DNA of 64,000 nt from NCBI RefSeq assembly GCF_900108945.1, contig NZ_FNYE01000003.1, positions 186,001 through 250,000 on the forward strand. The letters run 5' to 3'. The notes under the pieces were generated by a model. The model searched no databases. It was not told the origin of the DNA and saw nothing but the letters and a program-made list of their open reading frames with translations. The DNA is from Paraburkholderia diazotrophica. Its GTDB lineage: Bacteria; Pseudomonadota; Gammaproteobacteria; Burkholderiales; Burkholderiaceae. Each line of letters opens with the position of its first letter. Positions within the stretch are counted from its first letter, which is position 1. The position numbers were made by a program, and so were the translations under genes. Positions 1 through 9,013 of the stretch are shown piece by piece.

Positions 1-1066
1 ACGCCTTCGTGTCGGCATCGTTGAACGCGGGGTCGGCGGCTTCCGCCTTCGTCGTCGGCAGGAAGCCTTCCGTGCTCGTGAACTCGACGCGCGGTTCCTT
101 CGTGAACAGATAGTCGAGGAACTTCCACGCGTCCTTCTTCACCTTCGAGTTCTTGAACATCACGATCGAATCGGTGACGGCATACGTTGCGCCGTTCGTG
201 CCGACGGGAACTGGGTCGATGCCGTACTTCAGATTCGGCGCTTCTTTCTTGATCTGCTTCGCGAGGAACGGCGCGGAGATCACCATCGCGACGCGGCCCT
301 GCTTGAACAGATTCTGCACGTCCTCCCGGCTGTAGCCCGTCACGCCCGGCTGAGTCAGCCCCTGGTCGATCATCGACTTGTACAGCGTCGCCGCCTTGAT
401 GCCCGCGGGCGAATCGAAGCCGGCCTTGCCTTGCTTGTTCAGCACGTCGCCGCCGTTGGTCCACAGCGCATAGTAGTAGTACACGTCGGTTTCGATTTCC
501 TTGCCCTGCAGGCCGAAACCGGCGACGCCCTTCGCCTTCAGCTTCTTCGATGCGTCGATCACGTCGTTCCACGTCTTCGGGCCATTCGGATAGCCGACGC
601 TCGCGAGCAGATCCTTGTTGTAGTAAAGCGCGCGCGCCGAAGCGGCGATCGGCAGGCCGTATGTCTTGCCGTTGATCTGGCCGGGCGCGAGGAACGGGCT
701 GATGAAACGGCCTTTGAAGTTCGCGTCCATGTAACCGTCGAGCGGCTCGGCCACGTCGTCCTTCACGAAGTCGAGCAGCCAGCGCGTGCCGACGATCGCG
801 AGATCGGCGTTGGCGTTGCCCGAGATATCCGTTTGCAGCTTCTGTTGCAGCGTGTCCCAGTTCACGTCCTCGATCTTGATCGTGGTGCCGGGGTTGGCCT
901 TCTCGAACTGGCGGGCCATTTTCTCGAAGTACGGGGCCGTCGCGTCGCTGTAGTGCGCGACCGTCACACGCACCGTCTCGGCGTGCGCCGATAGGGCAAG
1001 ACCTGCAAACGCGAGCGCTGCGGCGACTTTGCCGAGCGTAAGGGAAGCACGTGCATGCAACGACAT
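1..1066 (-). CDS. ABC transporter sugar-binding protein (partial, runs off left edge)
   Basis: Translating the reverse strand from ATG at 1066 gives an uninterrupted frame to the window edge (about 355 residues; the family is usually 400-430). It opens with a cleavable signal peptide ending in SAHA before ETVRV, so the protein is periplasmic. The body reads as a family 1 extracellular solute-binding protein, with segments such as ALYYNKDLL and YYYYALWTNGGDVL typical of binding proteins for sugars or sugar alcohols. AGGAGA lies just upstream of the ATG. The permease genes would lie beyond the edge; a matching ATPase is at 2244. The substrate cannot be told from sequence. The C-terminus is missing. 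Confidence 0.85.
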   Translation of the reverse strand, partial: MSLHARASLTLGKVAAALAFAGLALSAHAETVRVTVAHYSDATAPYFEKMARQFEKANPGTTIKIEDVNWDTLQQKLQTDISGNANADLAIVGTRWLLDFVKDDVAEPLDGYMDANFKGRFISPFLAPGQINGKTYGLPIAASARALYYNKDLLASVGYPNGPKTWNDVIDASKKLKAKGVAGFGLQGKEIETDVYYYYALWTNGGDVLNKQGKAGFDSPAGIKAATLYKSMIDQGLTQPGVTGYSREDVQNLFKQGRVAMVISAPFLAKQIKKEAPNLKYGIDPVPVGTNGATYAVTDSIVMFKNSKVKKDAWKFLDYLFTKEPRVEFTSTEGFLPTTKAEAADPAFNDADTKA

Positions 1067-1288
1067 TTCGTCTCTCCTGGGATGGTCCGCCGCCGTAGCC
1101 GGCTGCTTGGGTTGATTGTTTGAAAAAATCCTACACACGAAAAAAAATGTTGTCACGTAGGGCTGACGATATTTTTTGTCGTCGGGTTTTTTGCATAAGA
1201 TGCCGTAAAAGATGGGCTTTTTGTGCGGTGCGGGTTTGACGATGTATGTAGCGAACACATCATTCCCGAGCCCCGAAAATGCGCACTA

Positions 1289-1303
1289 TGTAGGAAATTT
1301 ACA
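1289..1303. promoter_or_regulatory. Candidate RpiR/HexR-type operator
   Basis: TGTAGGAAATTTACA is TGTA-N7-TACA, an inverted repeat with the spacing of the HexR/RpiR consensus (TGTARTWWWAYTACA), differing at two inner positions. It lies about 60 bases before the dehydrogenase start, between two diverging genes. An RpiR-family gene is at 3400. A second inverted repeat, GACGA-N9-TCGTC, is at 1165-1183. Binding is inference. Confidence 0.35.
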
Positions 1304-1363
1304 CGGCGATTGACGGTCTCGCGCTTGGAGCGCGGGCCGTTCGCGAACGCGGAGAGGACGGAC

Positions 1364-2137
1364 ATGAAGCGTGTCGTGCTGGTCACAGGAGCGTGCGGGG
1401 GAATCGGCAGCGTGTTGTGCCGGCGTTTCGTTGAAGACGGCGCGACGGTGCTCGCGCTGGACATCGACACAGCCGCGCTGAACGAACTTGCTTCCAGTCT
1501 GGGCGCCGGCAACGTGACGCCCGTCGCCGTCGATCTCGGCGATTCCGATGCGGTGCGCGAGCGCGTGGCACAAGCGGTGGCCGTGCGCGGTCCCGTCGAC
1601 GTGCTCGTCGCGAACGCGGGCGCAGCGGACGGGCTGACGCTCGCAAAGACGGACGCCGCAAGCTGGCAGCGCGACGTCCATCTGAACCTGAACGGCACGT
1701 ATCACACGGTCGAAGCGGTGCGCGCGTCGATGATCGAACGGCAGCGCGGGTCGATCGTGCTGATCGGCTCGGTGAACGGCATGGCGGCGCTCGGCCATCC
1801 CGCGTACAGCGCGGCAAAGGCGGGGCTCATCAGCTATACGAAGTCGCTCGCGATCGAACTCGGGCGTTATGGCATCCGCGCGAACATCGTGTGTCCGGGC
1901 ACCGTGAAGACGAAGGCGTGGCAGGCGCGCGTCGACAAGAACCCGCAGGTCTTCGAGAACTTGAAGAAGTGGTATCCGCTGCGCGACTTCGCGACGCCCG
2001 ACGACATCGCCGATGCCGTGCTTTTTCTCGCGTCGCCGATGGCGCGCGTGATCACGGGCGTCGCGCTGCCCGTCGATGGCGGCCTGATGGCGGGCAATCG
2101 TCTGATGGCCGAGGAGCTGACGCTCGAATCGCTATAG
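1364..2137 (+). CDS. Short-chain dehydrogenase/reductase (SDR)
   Basis: A 257-residue classical SDR, probably an NAD(P)-dependent oxidoreductase acting on a sugar or polyol. The Rossmann motif TGACGGIG is at residues 8-15, NAG at 84-86, and the catalytic set is N110, S136, Y148 and K152 (YSAAK). The C-terminal PVDGG is typical of the family. I chose ATG 1364 because the glycine motif then falls at the usual place; the frame is open further upstream, but that sequence is not family-like. It is transcribed away from the binding-protein gene and precedes the transporter ATPase, which suggests it oxidises the imported compound. Substrate unknown. Confidence 0.85.
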   Translation: MKRVVLVTGACGGIGSVLCRRFVEDGATVLALDIDTAALNELASSLGAGNVTPVAVDLGDSDAVRERVAQAVAVRGPVDVLVANAGAADGLTLAKTDAASWQRDVHLNLNGTYHTVEAVRASMIERQRGSIVLIGSVNGMAALGHPAYSAAKAGLISYTKSLAIELGRYGIRANIVCPGTVKTKAWQARVDKNPQVFENLKKWYPLRDFATPDDIADAVLFLASPMARVITGVALPVDGGLMAGNRLMAEELTLESL

Positions 2138-2243
2138 CGCGATTAACGCCCTTAATGCCTTTAACGACTTCGAACAGGCAACGTGACCGCACAACCGCAA
2201 CGCGGCGACATGCAACGCCGCGCACGACGACGATGAGGACAGC

Positions 2244-3326
2244 ATGGCAGCAGTGCAACTGAGCGGCATCTACAAGCGTTACGGCGACACGCAGGTCGTG
2301 CACGGCATCGACCTGCACATCGACGACGGCGAGTTCGTCGTGCTGGTCGGCCCGTCGGGTTGCGGCAAGAGCACGTTGATGCGAATGGTCGCGGGCCTCG
2401 AAGAAATCAGCGGCGGCGAACTGACGATCGGCGGCACGCGCGCGAATGGTTTGCCGCCGCAGCAGCGCAATATCTCGATGGTGTTCCAGAGCTACGCGCT
2501 GTATCCGCACCTGTCCGTGTACGACAACATCGCGTTCGGTCCGCGCATCCGCAAGGAAGCGTCGACGAGCTTCAGGCCGCGCATCGAGGCGGCCGCGAAG
2601 ATGCTGAACCTCAGCGGCTATCTGGACCGCTTGCCGCGCGCGCTGTCGGGCGGCCAGCGTCAGCGCGTCGCGATGGGGCGCGCGGTGGTGCGCGAGCCGT
2701 CGCTGTTCCTGTTCGACGAGCCGCTGTCGAACCTCGACGCGAAGCTCCGTGTGCAGATGCGCACCGAGATCAAGGCGCTGCATCAGCGGTTGAAGAACAC
2801 GGTGATCTACGTCACGCACGATCAGATCGAAGCGATGACGATGGCCGATCGCATCGTCGTGATGAACGCGGGACGCATCGAGCAGATCGGGCGCCCGCTG
2901 GAACTGTACGATCGGCCGGCGAACCTGTTCGTCGCGAGCTTTCTCGGCTCGCCTTCGATGAACTTCGCGGCGGGCGAAGTGGTGAGCACGGCGAACGGAG
3001 TCGCGTTGCAGCTCGGCGACGGCGCGCAGATTCCGCTGCAGGGCGCGAACGGCGTGAACGGCACGATCGCGAAGCCCGGCGCGAAGGTCACGCTCGGCGT
3101 GCGGCCCGAGCATATCGAAGCATCGAACGAGGGCATTCCGATGGACGTCGAAGTGATCGAGCCGACGGGCGCGGAAACGCATCTGTACGGCAAGATCGGC
3201 GGCGCGTCGTGGTGCGTGACGATGCGCCAGCGCGCGTCGATCGAGCCGGGCCAGCGCGTGACGGTGCGCTTTCCCGGGCAGCACATGCATCTGTTCGACA
3301 CGGAGAGCGGACGCAGACTCGGCTGA
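2244..3326 (+). CDS. ABC transporter ATP-binding protein (MalK/UgpC type)
   Basis: A 360-residue ATPase of the CUT1 sugar importer class, which energises inner-membrane permeases. Walker A GPSGCGKST is at residues 36-44, the Q-loop glutamine near 82, signature LSGGQ at 134-138, Walker B LFLFDEP at 154-160, and the H-loop THD near 192. The C-terminal third is the OB/TOBE regulatory domain, with GVRPEHIE. Length is normal for MalK/UgpC. The binding protein at 1-1066 and the dehydrogenase at 1364 are its likely partners. No permease gene is beside it here, so the permeases are presumably left of the window. Confidence 0.9.
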   Translation: MAAVQLSGIYKRYGDTQVVHGIDLHIDDGEFVVLVGPSGCGKSTLMRMVAGLEEISGGELTIGGTRANGLPPQQRNISMVFQSYALYPHLSVYDNIAFGPRIRKEASTSFRPRIEAAAKMLNLSGYLDRLPRALSGGQRQRVAMGRAVVREPSLFLFDEPLSNLDAKLRVQMRTEIKALHQRLKNTVIYVTHDQIEAMTMADRIVVMNAGRIEQIGRPLELYDRPANLFVASFLGSPSMNFAAGEVVSTANGVALQLGDGAQIPLQGANGVNGTIAKPGAKVTLGVRPEHIEASNEGIPMDVEVIEPTGAETHLYGKIGGASWCVTMRQRASIEPGQRVTVRFPGQHMHLFDTESGRRLG

Positions 3327-3399
3327 CGGCACGGTACGGCACGACACAGCGACGCGACGACATGCCGTTGATTCACCTTCAACCCAAAGGAACGCACGG

Positions 3400-4272
3400 G
3401 TGTCCGCACCGAACCTGATTCCTCATATCCGCAGCGCGCTCGAATCGCTGCGGCCCGCCGAGCGCAAGGTCGCCGACATGGTGCTGTCGGATGTCGACTT
3501 CGCGATGCGCGCGAGCATCACCGAGCTTGCGCAGCGCGCGGACGTCTCCGAGCCTTCCGTCACGCGCTTTTGCCGTGCCGTCGGCGCGCACGGCCTGCGC
3601 GACTTCAAGATGCAGCTTGCGCAAAGCGTCGCGGGCGGGATGCCGTATGCGTCGCAGGCCGTCGCGCGCGACGACGACACGCAGGCGCTGATTCAAAAGG
3701 TCGGCGAGGCGGCCGTCGAAGGCATCATGCAGGCGCGCAGTGCGATCGACCCCGTCGCGGTGAACGCCGCGATGGCCGCGCTGGCGAGTGCGCGCCGCGT
3801 GTATTTCTTCGGCGTCGGCTCGGGCTCGGGACTCGTCGCGCAGGACGCGGCGTTGCGTTTCCTGCGCCTCGACATCGCCGCGAGCGCATTTACGGATGGG
3901 CATTTGCAGCGCCTGTACGCGGGCCTGCTCGAACCCGGCGACGTCGCGTTCGCGATCTCGCATTCGGGGCGCAGCGTCGAAGTGAACGAAAGCATGCAGA
4001 TCGCGAAGGAGCGCGGCGCGACGACGATTGCATTGACTAACGTTGGCTCGCGACTCGCGTGGATGGTCGATATTCCGTTGCTGCTGCGCGTGCCGAGTCC
4101 CGTCGATCCGAATACGCCGGGCGTGTCGCGGCTCGTGCATCTGTGCGTGATGGATGCGCTCGCGATCGGCGTCGCATTGCGGCTCGAACCGCATACGCTG
4201 GAGAAGATGCGCCACGCGAAGGCGCGCCTGTCGCACGAAGCGGACGAGGCCGCCGAGGACGAGCCTCGTTGA
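3400..4272 (+). CDS. MurR/RpiR family transcriptional regulator
   Basis: A 290-residue regulator: N-terminal RpiR helix-turn-helix (ITELAQRADVSEPSVTRFCR near residues 38-57) followed by a SIS sugar-phosphate-binding domain (FGVGSGSG and SHSGRS segments). It starts at GTG 3400, with AAAGGAA placed about 8 bases upstream. It follows the sugar ABC ATPase on the same strand and probably controls the transporter locus in response to a phosphorylated sugar. A ten-base direct duplication (GAGCCTCGTT, 4261-4280) spans the stop codon. The effector is unknown. Confidence 0.88.
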   Translation: MSAPNLIPHIRSALESLRPAERKVADMVLSDVDFAMRASITELAQRADVSEPSVTRFCRAVGAHGLRDFKMQLAQSVAGGMPYASQAVARDDDTQALIQKVGEAAVEGIMQARSAIDPVAVNAAMAALASARRVYFFGVGSGSGLVAQDAALRFLRLDIAASAFTDGHLQRLYAGLLEPGDVAFAISHSGRSVEVNESMQIAKERGATTIALTNVGSRLAWMVDIPLLLRVPSPVDPNTPGVSRLVHLCVMDALAIGVALRLEPHTLEKMRHAKARLSHEADEAAEDEPR

Positions 4273-4303
4273 GCCTCGTTAGTCAGGCGTTCGTCGTCGA
4301 TGT

Positions 4304-5146
4304 TTAGCGATGCACATAGCCGAAGCGCCGCGACAAACGTTGCGTCGCCGCGAGCAATGTTTGCGCGGCGCCGCCCTGGGTGTCGCTGTCGAAGCTCCCC
4401 GCCGTGCCCATCAGCGCGATCACGAGCACGATGCTGCCCGTGTGATCGAAGACAGGCGCAGCCAGCGTGTTGATGCCGGGAATCGGCTTGTTGAGCGCGG
4501 TGTCGATGCCATGCTCGCGGATCTGCGCGAGACGTTCCGCATACGGCGGCGCGAGCTTCGCCGCGCGCGTATCCGGCGACGCGAAAATCTCCGCGCGCTG
4601 CGCACCCGCGAGACGCAGATGATCCTGCGCGAGCAGACCGTGCCGCACATCGTCGGCGACATGGGCGGCGAACACGCGGCCGAGCGCCGTGTTGACGAGC
4701 GACATCACCGTGCCCACGCGCAGGCTCACATGCAACGGCCGCGCCGATTCTTCGAGCCGCACGACGGTCGGCCCCAGCGGACCGAGCACGGCCATCGCGA
4801 CGCTCATGCCCGTCGTCACCGCGAGATCGACGATTTCGGGCTCCGCTTCGCGCGTCGGCGACAGGCGCTGCAATCCGATGAGACCCAGCTCTAGCGCAAG
4901 CGGCCCCGCTTCGAAACAGCCAGACGCGTCGCGCCCGAGCAAGCCGACCTTCTGCAAGCTCACCAGATGCGGAAAGGCCTTCGCGGCCGGCATGCCCGCT
5001 GCCGCCGCCAGATCGCGCAACGACAACGGCTTGCCCGCCGCGACGAGAGCCGTGAGCAGTTCGCCCGTGCTGTCGAGCGACTGGATGCCGCGCTGCTGTT
5101 TTGCGTCGGCAGGGTTAGACGCTTGAGTGTTGATCGCGTCGCTCAT
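4304..5146 (-). CDS. IclR family transcriptional regulator (downstream copy)
   Basis: A 280-residue IclR protein with an N-terminal winged helix (LSLRDLAAAAGMPAAKAFPH near 41-60) and a C-terminal effector-binding domain. The start at 5146 is set by an ATGA overlap with the stop of the upstream IclR gene, which implies translational coupling. Both copies share the RGIQS entry segment and a DVxxP-free effector domain of the same length, so they look like a tandem duplication. With the copy at 5143-6006 it faces the catabolic module at 6270-10768, the likely target. It may bind as a heteromer, which is inference. Confidence 0.85.
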   Translation of the reverse strand: MSDAINTQASNPADAKQQRGIQSLDSTGELLTALVAAGKPLSLRDLAAAAGMPAAKAFPHLVSLQKVGLLGRDASGCFEAGPLALELGLIGLQRLSPTREAEPEIVDLAVTTGMSVAMAVLGPLGPTVVRLEESARPLHVSLRVGTVMSLVNTALGRVFAAHVADDVRHGLLAQDHLRLAGAQRAEIFASPDTRAAKLAPPYAERLAQIREHGIDTALNKPIPGINTLAAPVFDHTGSIVLVIALMGTAGSFDSDTQGGAAQTLLAATQRLSRRFGYVHR

Positions 5147-6006
5147 GTTGGTTGCGCCACCATATCCGCGCCGATCTCGCGCGCCGCGTTTTGCAGCGCT
5201 CGCGCGATCGGCCCTGTCCAGTCCACGTCGATTGCGCCGCTCGGGCCGATCACCGTCAGCGCGAGGCACAACTGGCCAGCGGCATCGAGCACGGGCACGG
5301 CAAGACTGCTGATGCCGGGACTCGGCGCGTCGATGCCGCGCTCGATGCCGCGCGTGCGGATCGCGGCAAGCGTCGCGTCGAACGCTTTGCGCTCGGCGGG
5401 CGCGACGATGTCGCCTGTGCCGCCCGACTGGTTCGCCCACATCGTCTGCAATTGAGCGGGCGCGACGAACGTGCAGAACACCCGTCCCGTCGACGTGGCC
5501 GGTAACGACATCACCGTGCCCACATGCAGGTTCACATGCAGCGGAAAGCCCGCGTGCTCGTAGCGCACGATGGTCGGCCCTTGCGGACCGGCCGTGCAGA
5601 TCGCGACGCTAAAGCCGATCTCCTCGGCGAGCGCCGCGACGCGCGGCACGGCGGCGCGAAACGCAGGCTGGTTCGCGAGCCGCATCAGGCCGAGCCGCAA
5701 TGACAGCGGGCCCGGCTCGTAGCGTCCAGAGAGTTCGTCGCGCTTGATGAGGCCGAGCCGCGTGAGGCTAACGAGATACGCGTGCGCCTGGCCCGGCGCG
5801 ATGTCGGCGGCCGATGCGAGATCGGAGAGCGCGAGCGGCGCACGCGCCGTCGCGAGCGCATGCAGCAGCCGTCCGCCGACTTCGACGCTCTGGATGCCGC
5901 GCTGCTGTTTGCCCGCGCCCGTTTCGCCGTCTGCTGCTGCTTTCGCTACCTTGGCTGCCTTGCTCATGCCGCTCACGACGTTCGTGTGCTCCGAAAAAAG
6001 GTCCAT
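5143..6006 (-). CDS. IclR family transcriptional regulator (upstream copy)
   Basis: A 287-residue IclR regulator: winged-helix N-terminus after QQRGIQSVEVGGRLLHAL, then an IclR effector domain. The first ATG at 6006 has no clear ribosome site; an internal ATG at 5967 is a possible alternative. It is transcribed away from the metallo-beta-lactamase/FAD monooxygenase module across a 263-base intergenic region that holds a promoter and an inverted repeat, the usual arrangement for an IclR regulator of aromatic catabolism. Its stop overlaps the start of the second IclR gene by four bases. Confidence 0.85.
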   Translation of the reverse strand: MDLFSEHTNVVSGMSKAAKVAKAAADGETGAGKQQRGIQSVEVGGRLLHALATARAPLALSDLASAADIAPGQAHAYLVSLTRLGLIKRDELSGRYEPGPLSLRLGLMRLANQPAFRAAVPRVAALAEEIGFSVAICTAGPQGPTIVRYEHAGFPLHVNLHVGTVMSLPATSTGRVFCTFVAPAQLQTMWANQSGGTGDIVAPAERKAFDATLAAIRTRGIERGIDAPSPGISSLAVPVLDAAGQLCLALTVIGPSGAIDVDWTGPIARALQNAAREIGADMVAQPT

Positions 6007-6083
6007 GTTAAACGAACGCGCGCCTTCGACCGCCGACGATCGCGCCGATCCGGCGAGCGCTCAGGGTAAACGCGAAATTAGCA

Positions 6084-6105
6084 AATAGCGATACGTTTAG
6101 CTATT
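6084..6105. promoter_or_regulatory. Inverted repeat, candidate IclR operator
   Basis: AATAGC-N10-GCTATT overlaps the -35 element of the promoter for the 6270 operon and lies between it and the divergent IclR genes. Repression by one or both IclR proteins is inference from position. Confidence 0.4.
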
Positions 6106-6131
6106 GACAAATAATCGACAGGGTCTAAGAT
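6104..6131 (+). promoter_or_regulatory. Sigma-70-type promoter of the catabolic module
   Basis: TTGACA (6104-6109), a 16-base spacer and TAAGAT (6126-6131) make a near-consensus promoter reading toward the gene at 6270. The -35 hexamer shares bases with the inverted repeat at 6084-6105. Confidence 0.55.
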
Positions 6132-6269
6132 GGAATCAACCCGACGCGACAGCAACAGCCGCCGGGAATTCCAACCAATGGGGCGAGACAGTCATCCATC
6201 AGTGCGCCGGCCGTTTGCATGCGGCGCGCGCCGTCTCGCCCTTCGCCCCATCAATTGACGGAGACGAGC

Positions 6270-7229
6270 ATGGCCAAGGCATTCGCATCGCAAGCCGACC
6301 TCGAAGAGAAAAAGATCACGTGGACGCAGCTGTCCGAGAACGCATACGCGTACACGGCAGAAGGCGACCCGAACTCGGGCGTGATCGTCGGCGACGACGG
6401 CGTGCTGATCGTCGATACGACCGCGACGCCCGCGATGGCGCAAGACCTGATCGCGAAGATCCGCAGCGTCACCGACAAGCCGATCAAATACGTCGTGCTG
6501 TCGCACTACCACGCAGTGCGCGTGCTCGGCGCGTCGGCGTATTTCAGCGAAGGCGCGCAGCAGATCATCGCGAGCCGCGGCACGTATGAAATGATCGTCG
6601 AGCGCGGCGAGGCCGACATGAAGTCGGAGATCGAGCGCTTTCCGCGTCTCTTTGCGGGCGTCGAAACGGTGCCGGGCCTCACGTGGCCGACGCTCGTGTT
6701 CGAGAAGGAAATCACGTTGTTCCTCGGCAAGCTCGAAGTGCGCATCGCGCATCTGGGCGCGGGTCATACGAAGGGCGATACCGTCGTATGGCTGCCTTCG
6801 CAAAAGGTGCTGTTCTCGGGCGATCTCGTCGAGTACGAGGCCGCGTGCTATTGCGGCGATGCGCAGCTCGAACAGTGGCCCGCGACGCTCGAAGCGCTGC
6901 GCGCGCTTAACGCCGAGAAGCTGGTGCCGGGCCGTGGCCCCGCGCTGACCACGCCCGAAGACGTGAACAAGGGCCTCGACTATACGAAGGACTTCGTCAC
7001 GACGCTGCTGCAAAGCGGCCGCGAAGCCGTCGCCGAAAAGCTCGATCTGAAGGCTGCGATGGCGCACACGCGCAAGGCGATGGACCCGAAGTTCGGCCAG
7101 GTCTTCATCTACGAGCACTGCCTGCCGTTCGACGTGTCGCGTGCGTATGACGAAGCGAGCGGCATCACGCATCCGCGCATCTGGACCGCGCAGCGCGACA
7201 AGGACATGTGGGACGCGCTTCAGGCGTGA
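6270..7229 (+). CDS. Metallo-beta-lactamase-fold protein with degenerate second metal site
   Basis: A 319-residue MBL-fold protein; ATG 6270 follows GGAGA at 6260. The usual HxHxDH motif reads H79-Y-H81-A-V83-R84, so the Asp and His of the second metal site are replaced. H166 (GAGHTKGD) and the bridging D185 (FSGD) remain, but the final histidine of the usual PGHG motif is R222 (PGRG). At most one metal site can be complete, so hydrolase chemistry may be altered. It is the first gene of an apparent operon with a FAD monooxygenase, DUF2783 protein and MFS transporter. The cytosolic location is assumed, as no signal peptide is visible. The substrate is unknown. Confidence 0.8.
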   Translation: MAKAFASQADLEEKKITWTQLSENAYAYTAEGDPNSGVIVGDDGVLIVDTTATPAMAQDLIAKIRSVTDKPIKYVVLSHYHAVRVLGASAYFSEGAQQIIASRGTYEMIVERGEADMKSEIERFPRLFAGVETVPGLTWPTLVFEKEITLFLGKLEVRIAHLGAGHTKGDTVVWLPSQKVLFSGDLVEYEAACYCGDAQLEQWPATLEALRALNAEKLVPGRGPALTTPEDVNKGLDYTKDFVTTLLQSGREAVAEKLDLKAAMAHTRKAMDPKFGQVFIYEHCLPFDVSRAYDEASGITHPRIWTAQRDKDMWDALQA

Positions 7230-7278
7230 TGCGTGACTGCATGGACGAAGCACAGAGCAGACGGATGGAGACAGCAGA

Positions 7279-8985
7279 ATGAGCAGCATCGACTACCAGA
7301 CCTTGTCGTTCGAATACCGGCGCTGCGCCGAACAGGACAACGGCGCGGCGAAGCATCCCGTGATCGTGGTCGGCGCGGGGCCCGTCGGTCTCGCGACGGC
7401 AATCGATCTCGCGCAGCACGGCGTGCCCGTCGTGCTCGTCGATGACGATTGCTCGCTTTCGACAGGTTCGCGTGCGATCTGCTTTTCGAAGCGCTCGCTC
7501 GATATCTTCGATCGCCTCGGCTGCGGCGACCGAATGGTCGACAAGGGCATCAGCTGGAACGTCGGCAAGGTGTTCCTGCAGGACGAACTGGTGTACACGT
7601 TCAATCTGCTGCCGGAGGCAGGGCATCATCGTCCCGCGTTCATCAACTTGCAGCAGTACTACGTCGAAGGCTTTCTGCTCGAACGCGCGCAGTCGCTGCC
7701 GAATATCGACATCCGCTGGAAGAACAAGGTGGTCGGCTTGCAGCAGCACGGCAAGCCGGGTTCCGCCGATGCGTTCGTCACGCTGACCGTCGAGACGCCC
7801 GATGGCGACTATCCGTTGTGCGGCCGCTATGTCATCGCCGCCGACGGCTCGCGCAGCCCGATCCGCAACATGATGGGACTCGACAGCAAAGGCCGCGTGT
7901 TCAAGGACCGTTTCCTGATCGCCGACGTGAAGATGGAAGCGGAATTTCCGAGCGAGCGCTGGTTCTGGTTCGATCCGCCGTTTCATCCGAATCAGTCGGT
8001 GCTGCTGCATCGCCAGCCCGACAACGTGTGGCGCATCGACTTTCAGCTCGGCTGGGACGCCGACCCTGTCCTCGAAAAAACGCCCGAGCGTGTGCTGCCG
8101 CGCGTGCGCGCGCTGCTCGGACCGGACGTGAAGTTCGAACTTGAATGGGTCAGCGTCTACACGTTTTCGTGTCTGCGCATGGATCGCTTCCGGCATGGCA
8201 ACGTGGTGTTCGTCGGCGATGCCGCGCATCTCGTGTCGCCGTTCGGCGCGCGCGGTGCTAACAGCGGCTTTCAGGACGCGGAGAACATCGCGTGGAAGCT
8301 CGCGATGGTGCTCGACGGCCGCGCGCCGGATACGTTGCTCGACACGTATGCGAGCGAACGCGAATACGCAGCCGACGAGAACATCCGCAATTCGACGCGT
8401 TCCACTGATTTCATCACGCCGAAGTCGCCCGTCAGCCGCACGTTCCGTGACGCCGTGCTGAAGCTCGCGCGTCAGCATCCGTTCGCGCGTGCGCTCGCGA
8501 ACAGTGGACGTCTTTCGGTGCCAGCGGTGCTGCGCGATTCGGCGCTCAACACGGCTGATCGCGACAGCTTCGAAGGCAAGATGGTGCCGGGGACTTCGTG
8601 CGCGGATGCGCCGGTATTGCTGAACGGCACGCCCGCCTGGCTGCTCGCGCAAATGGGCGAGGTGTTCACGGGCGTGCTGTTCTGCGACAAGGATGGCATC
8701 GACACCGCGACGCAAAGCGCGTTGAACACACTGCACGACGGACCGATTCCGTTGAAGCTGGTCATCGTCTCGTCTGATGACGCGCGCGATTCGATACGTG
8801 ATCTGAAGGGCGCCGTCGTGCTCGATGATGCCGAAGGTCTCGCGTTCTCGCGTTACGACGCGAAGCCCGGCACGTTCTATCTGATCCGCCCAGACCAGCA
8901 TGTGTGCGCGCGCTGGCGCACGCTCGACGCGGCGCGCGTCGAAGCTGCGCTCAAGCGGGCATTGTGCGTGGAAGGCGTCGCGTGA
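7279..8985 (+). CDS. FAD-dependent aromatic monooxygenase (PheA/TfdB/MhpA type)
   Basis: A 568-residue flavoprotein hydroxylase of the group A type. GAGPVG at residues 32-37 binds the ADP of FAD, a DG motif (AADGSRSP) lies near residue 190 and the GD motif (FVGDAAHLVSPFGARGAN) near 313; the C-terminal domain is thioredoxin-like, as in phenol hydroxylases. It probably adds oxygen to an aromatic ring using NAD(P)H. It lies 49 bases after the MBL-fold gene and 28 bases before the DUF2783 gene. It resembles 3-(3-hydroxyphenyl)propionate hydroxylase, but no meta-cleavage dioxygenase is nearby, so that substrate is not supported. Confidence 0.85.
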   Translation: MSSIDYQTLSFEYRRCAEQDNGAAKHPVIVVGAGPVGLATAIDLAQHGVPVVLVDDDCSLSTGSRAICFSKRSLDIFDRLGCGDRMVDKGISWNVGKVFLQDELVYTFNLLPEAGHHRPAFINLQQYYVEGFLLERAQSLPNIDIRWKNKVVGLQQHGKPGSADAFVTLTVETPDGDYPLCGRYVIAADGSRSPIRNMMGLDSKGRVFKDRFLIADVKMEAEFPSERWFWFDPPFHPNQSVLLHRQPDNVWRIDFQLGWDADPVLEKTPERVLPRVRALLGPDVKFELEWVSVYTFSCLRMDRFRHGNVVFVGDAAHLVSPFGARGANSGFQDAENIAWKLAMVLDGRAPDTLLDTYASEREYAADENIRNSTRSTDFITPKSPVSRTFRDAVLKLARQHPFARALANSGRLSVPAVLRDSALNTADRDSFEGKMVPGTSCADAPVLLNGTPAWLLAQMGEVFTGVLFCDKDGIDTATQSALNTLHDGPIPLKLVIVSSDDARDSIRDLKGAVVLDDAEGLAFSRYDAKPGTFYLIRPDQHVCARWRTLDAARVEAALKRALCVEGVA

Positions 8986-9013
8986 ATACAGGGAACGGAG
9001 CAAGGAGACAACA

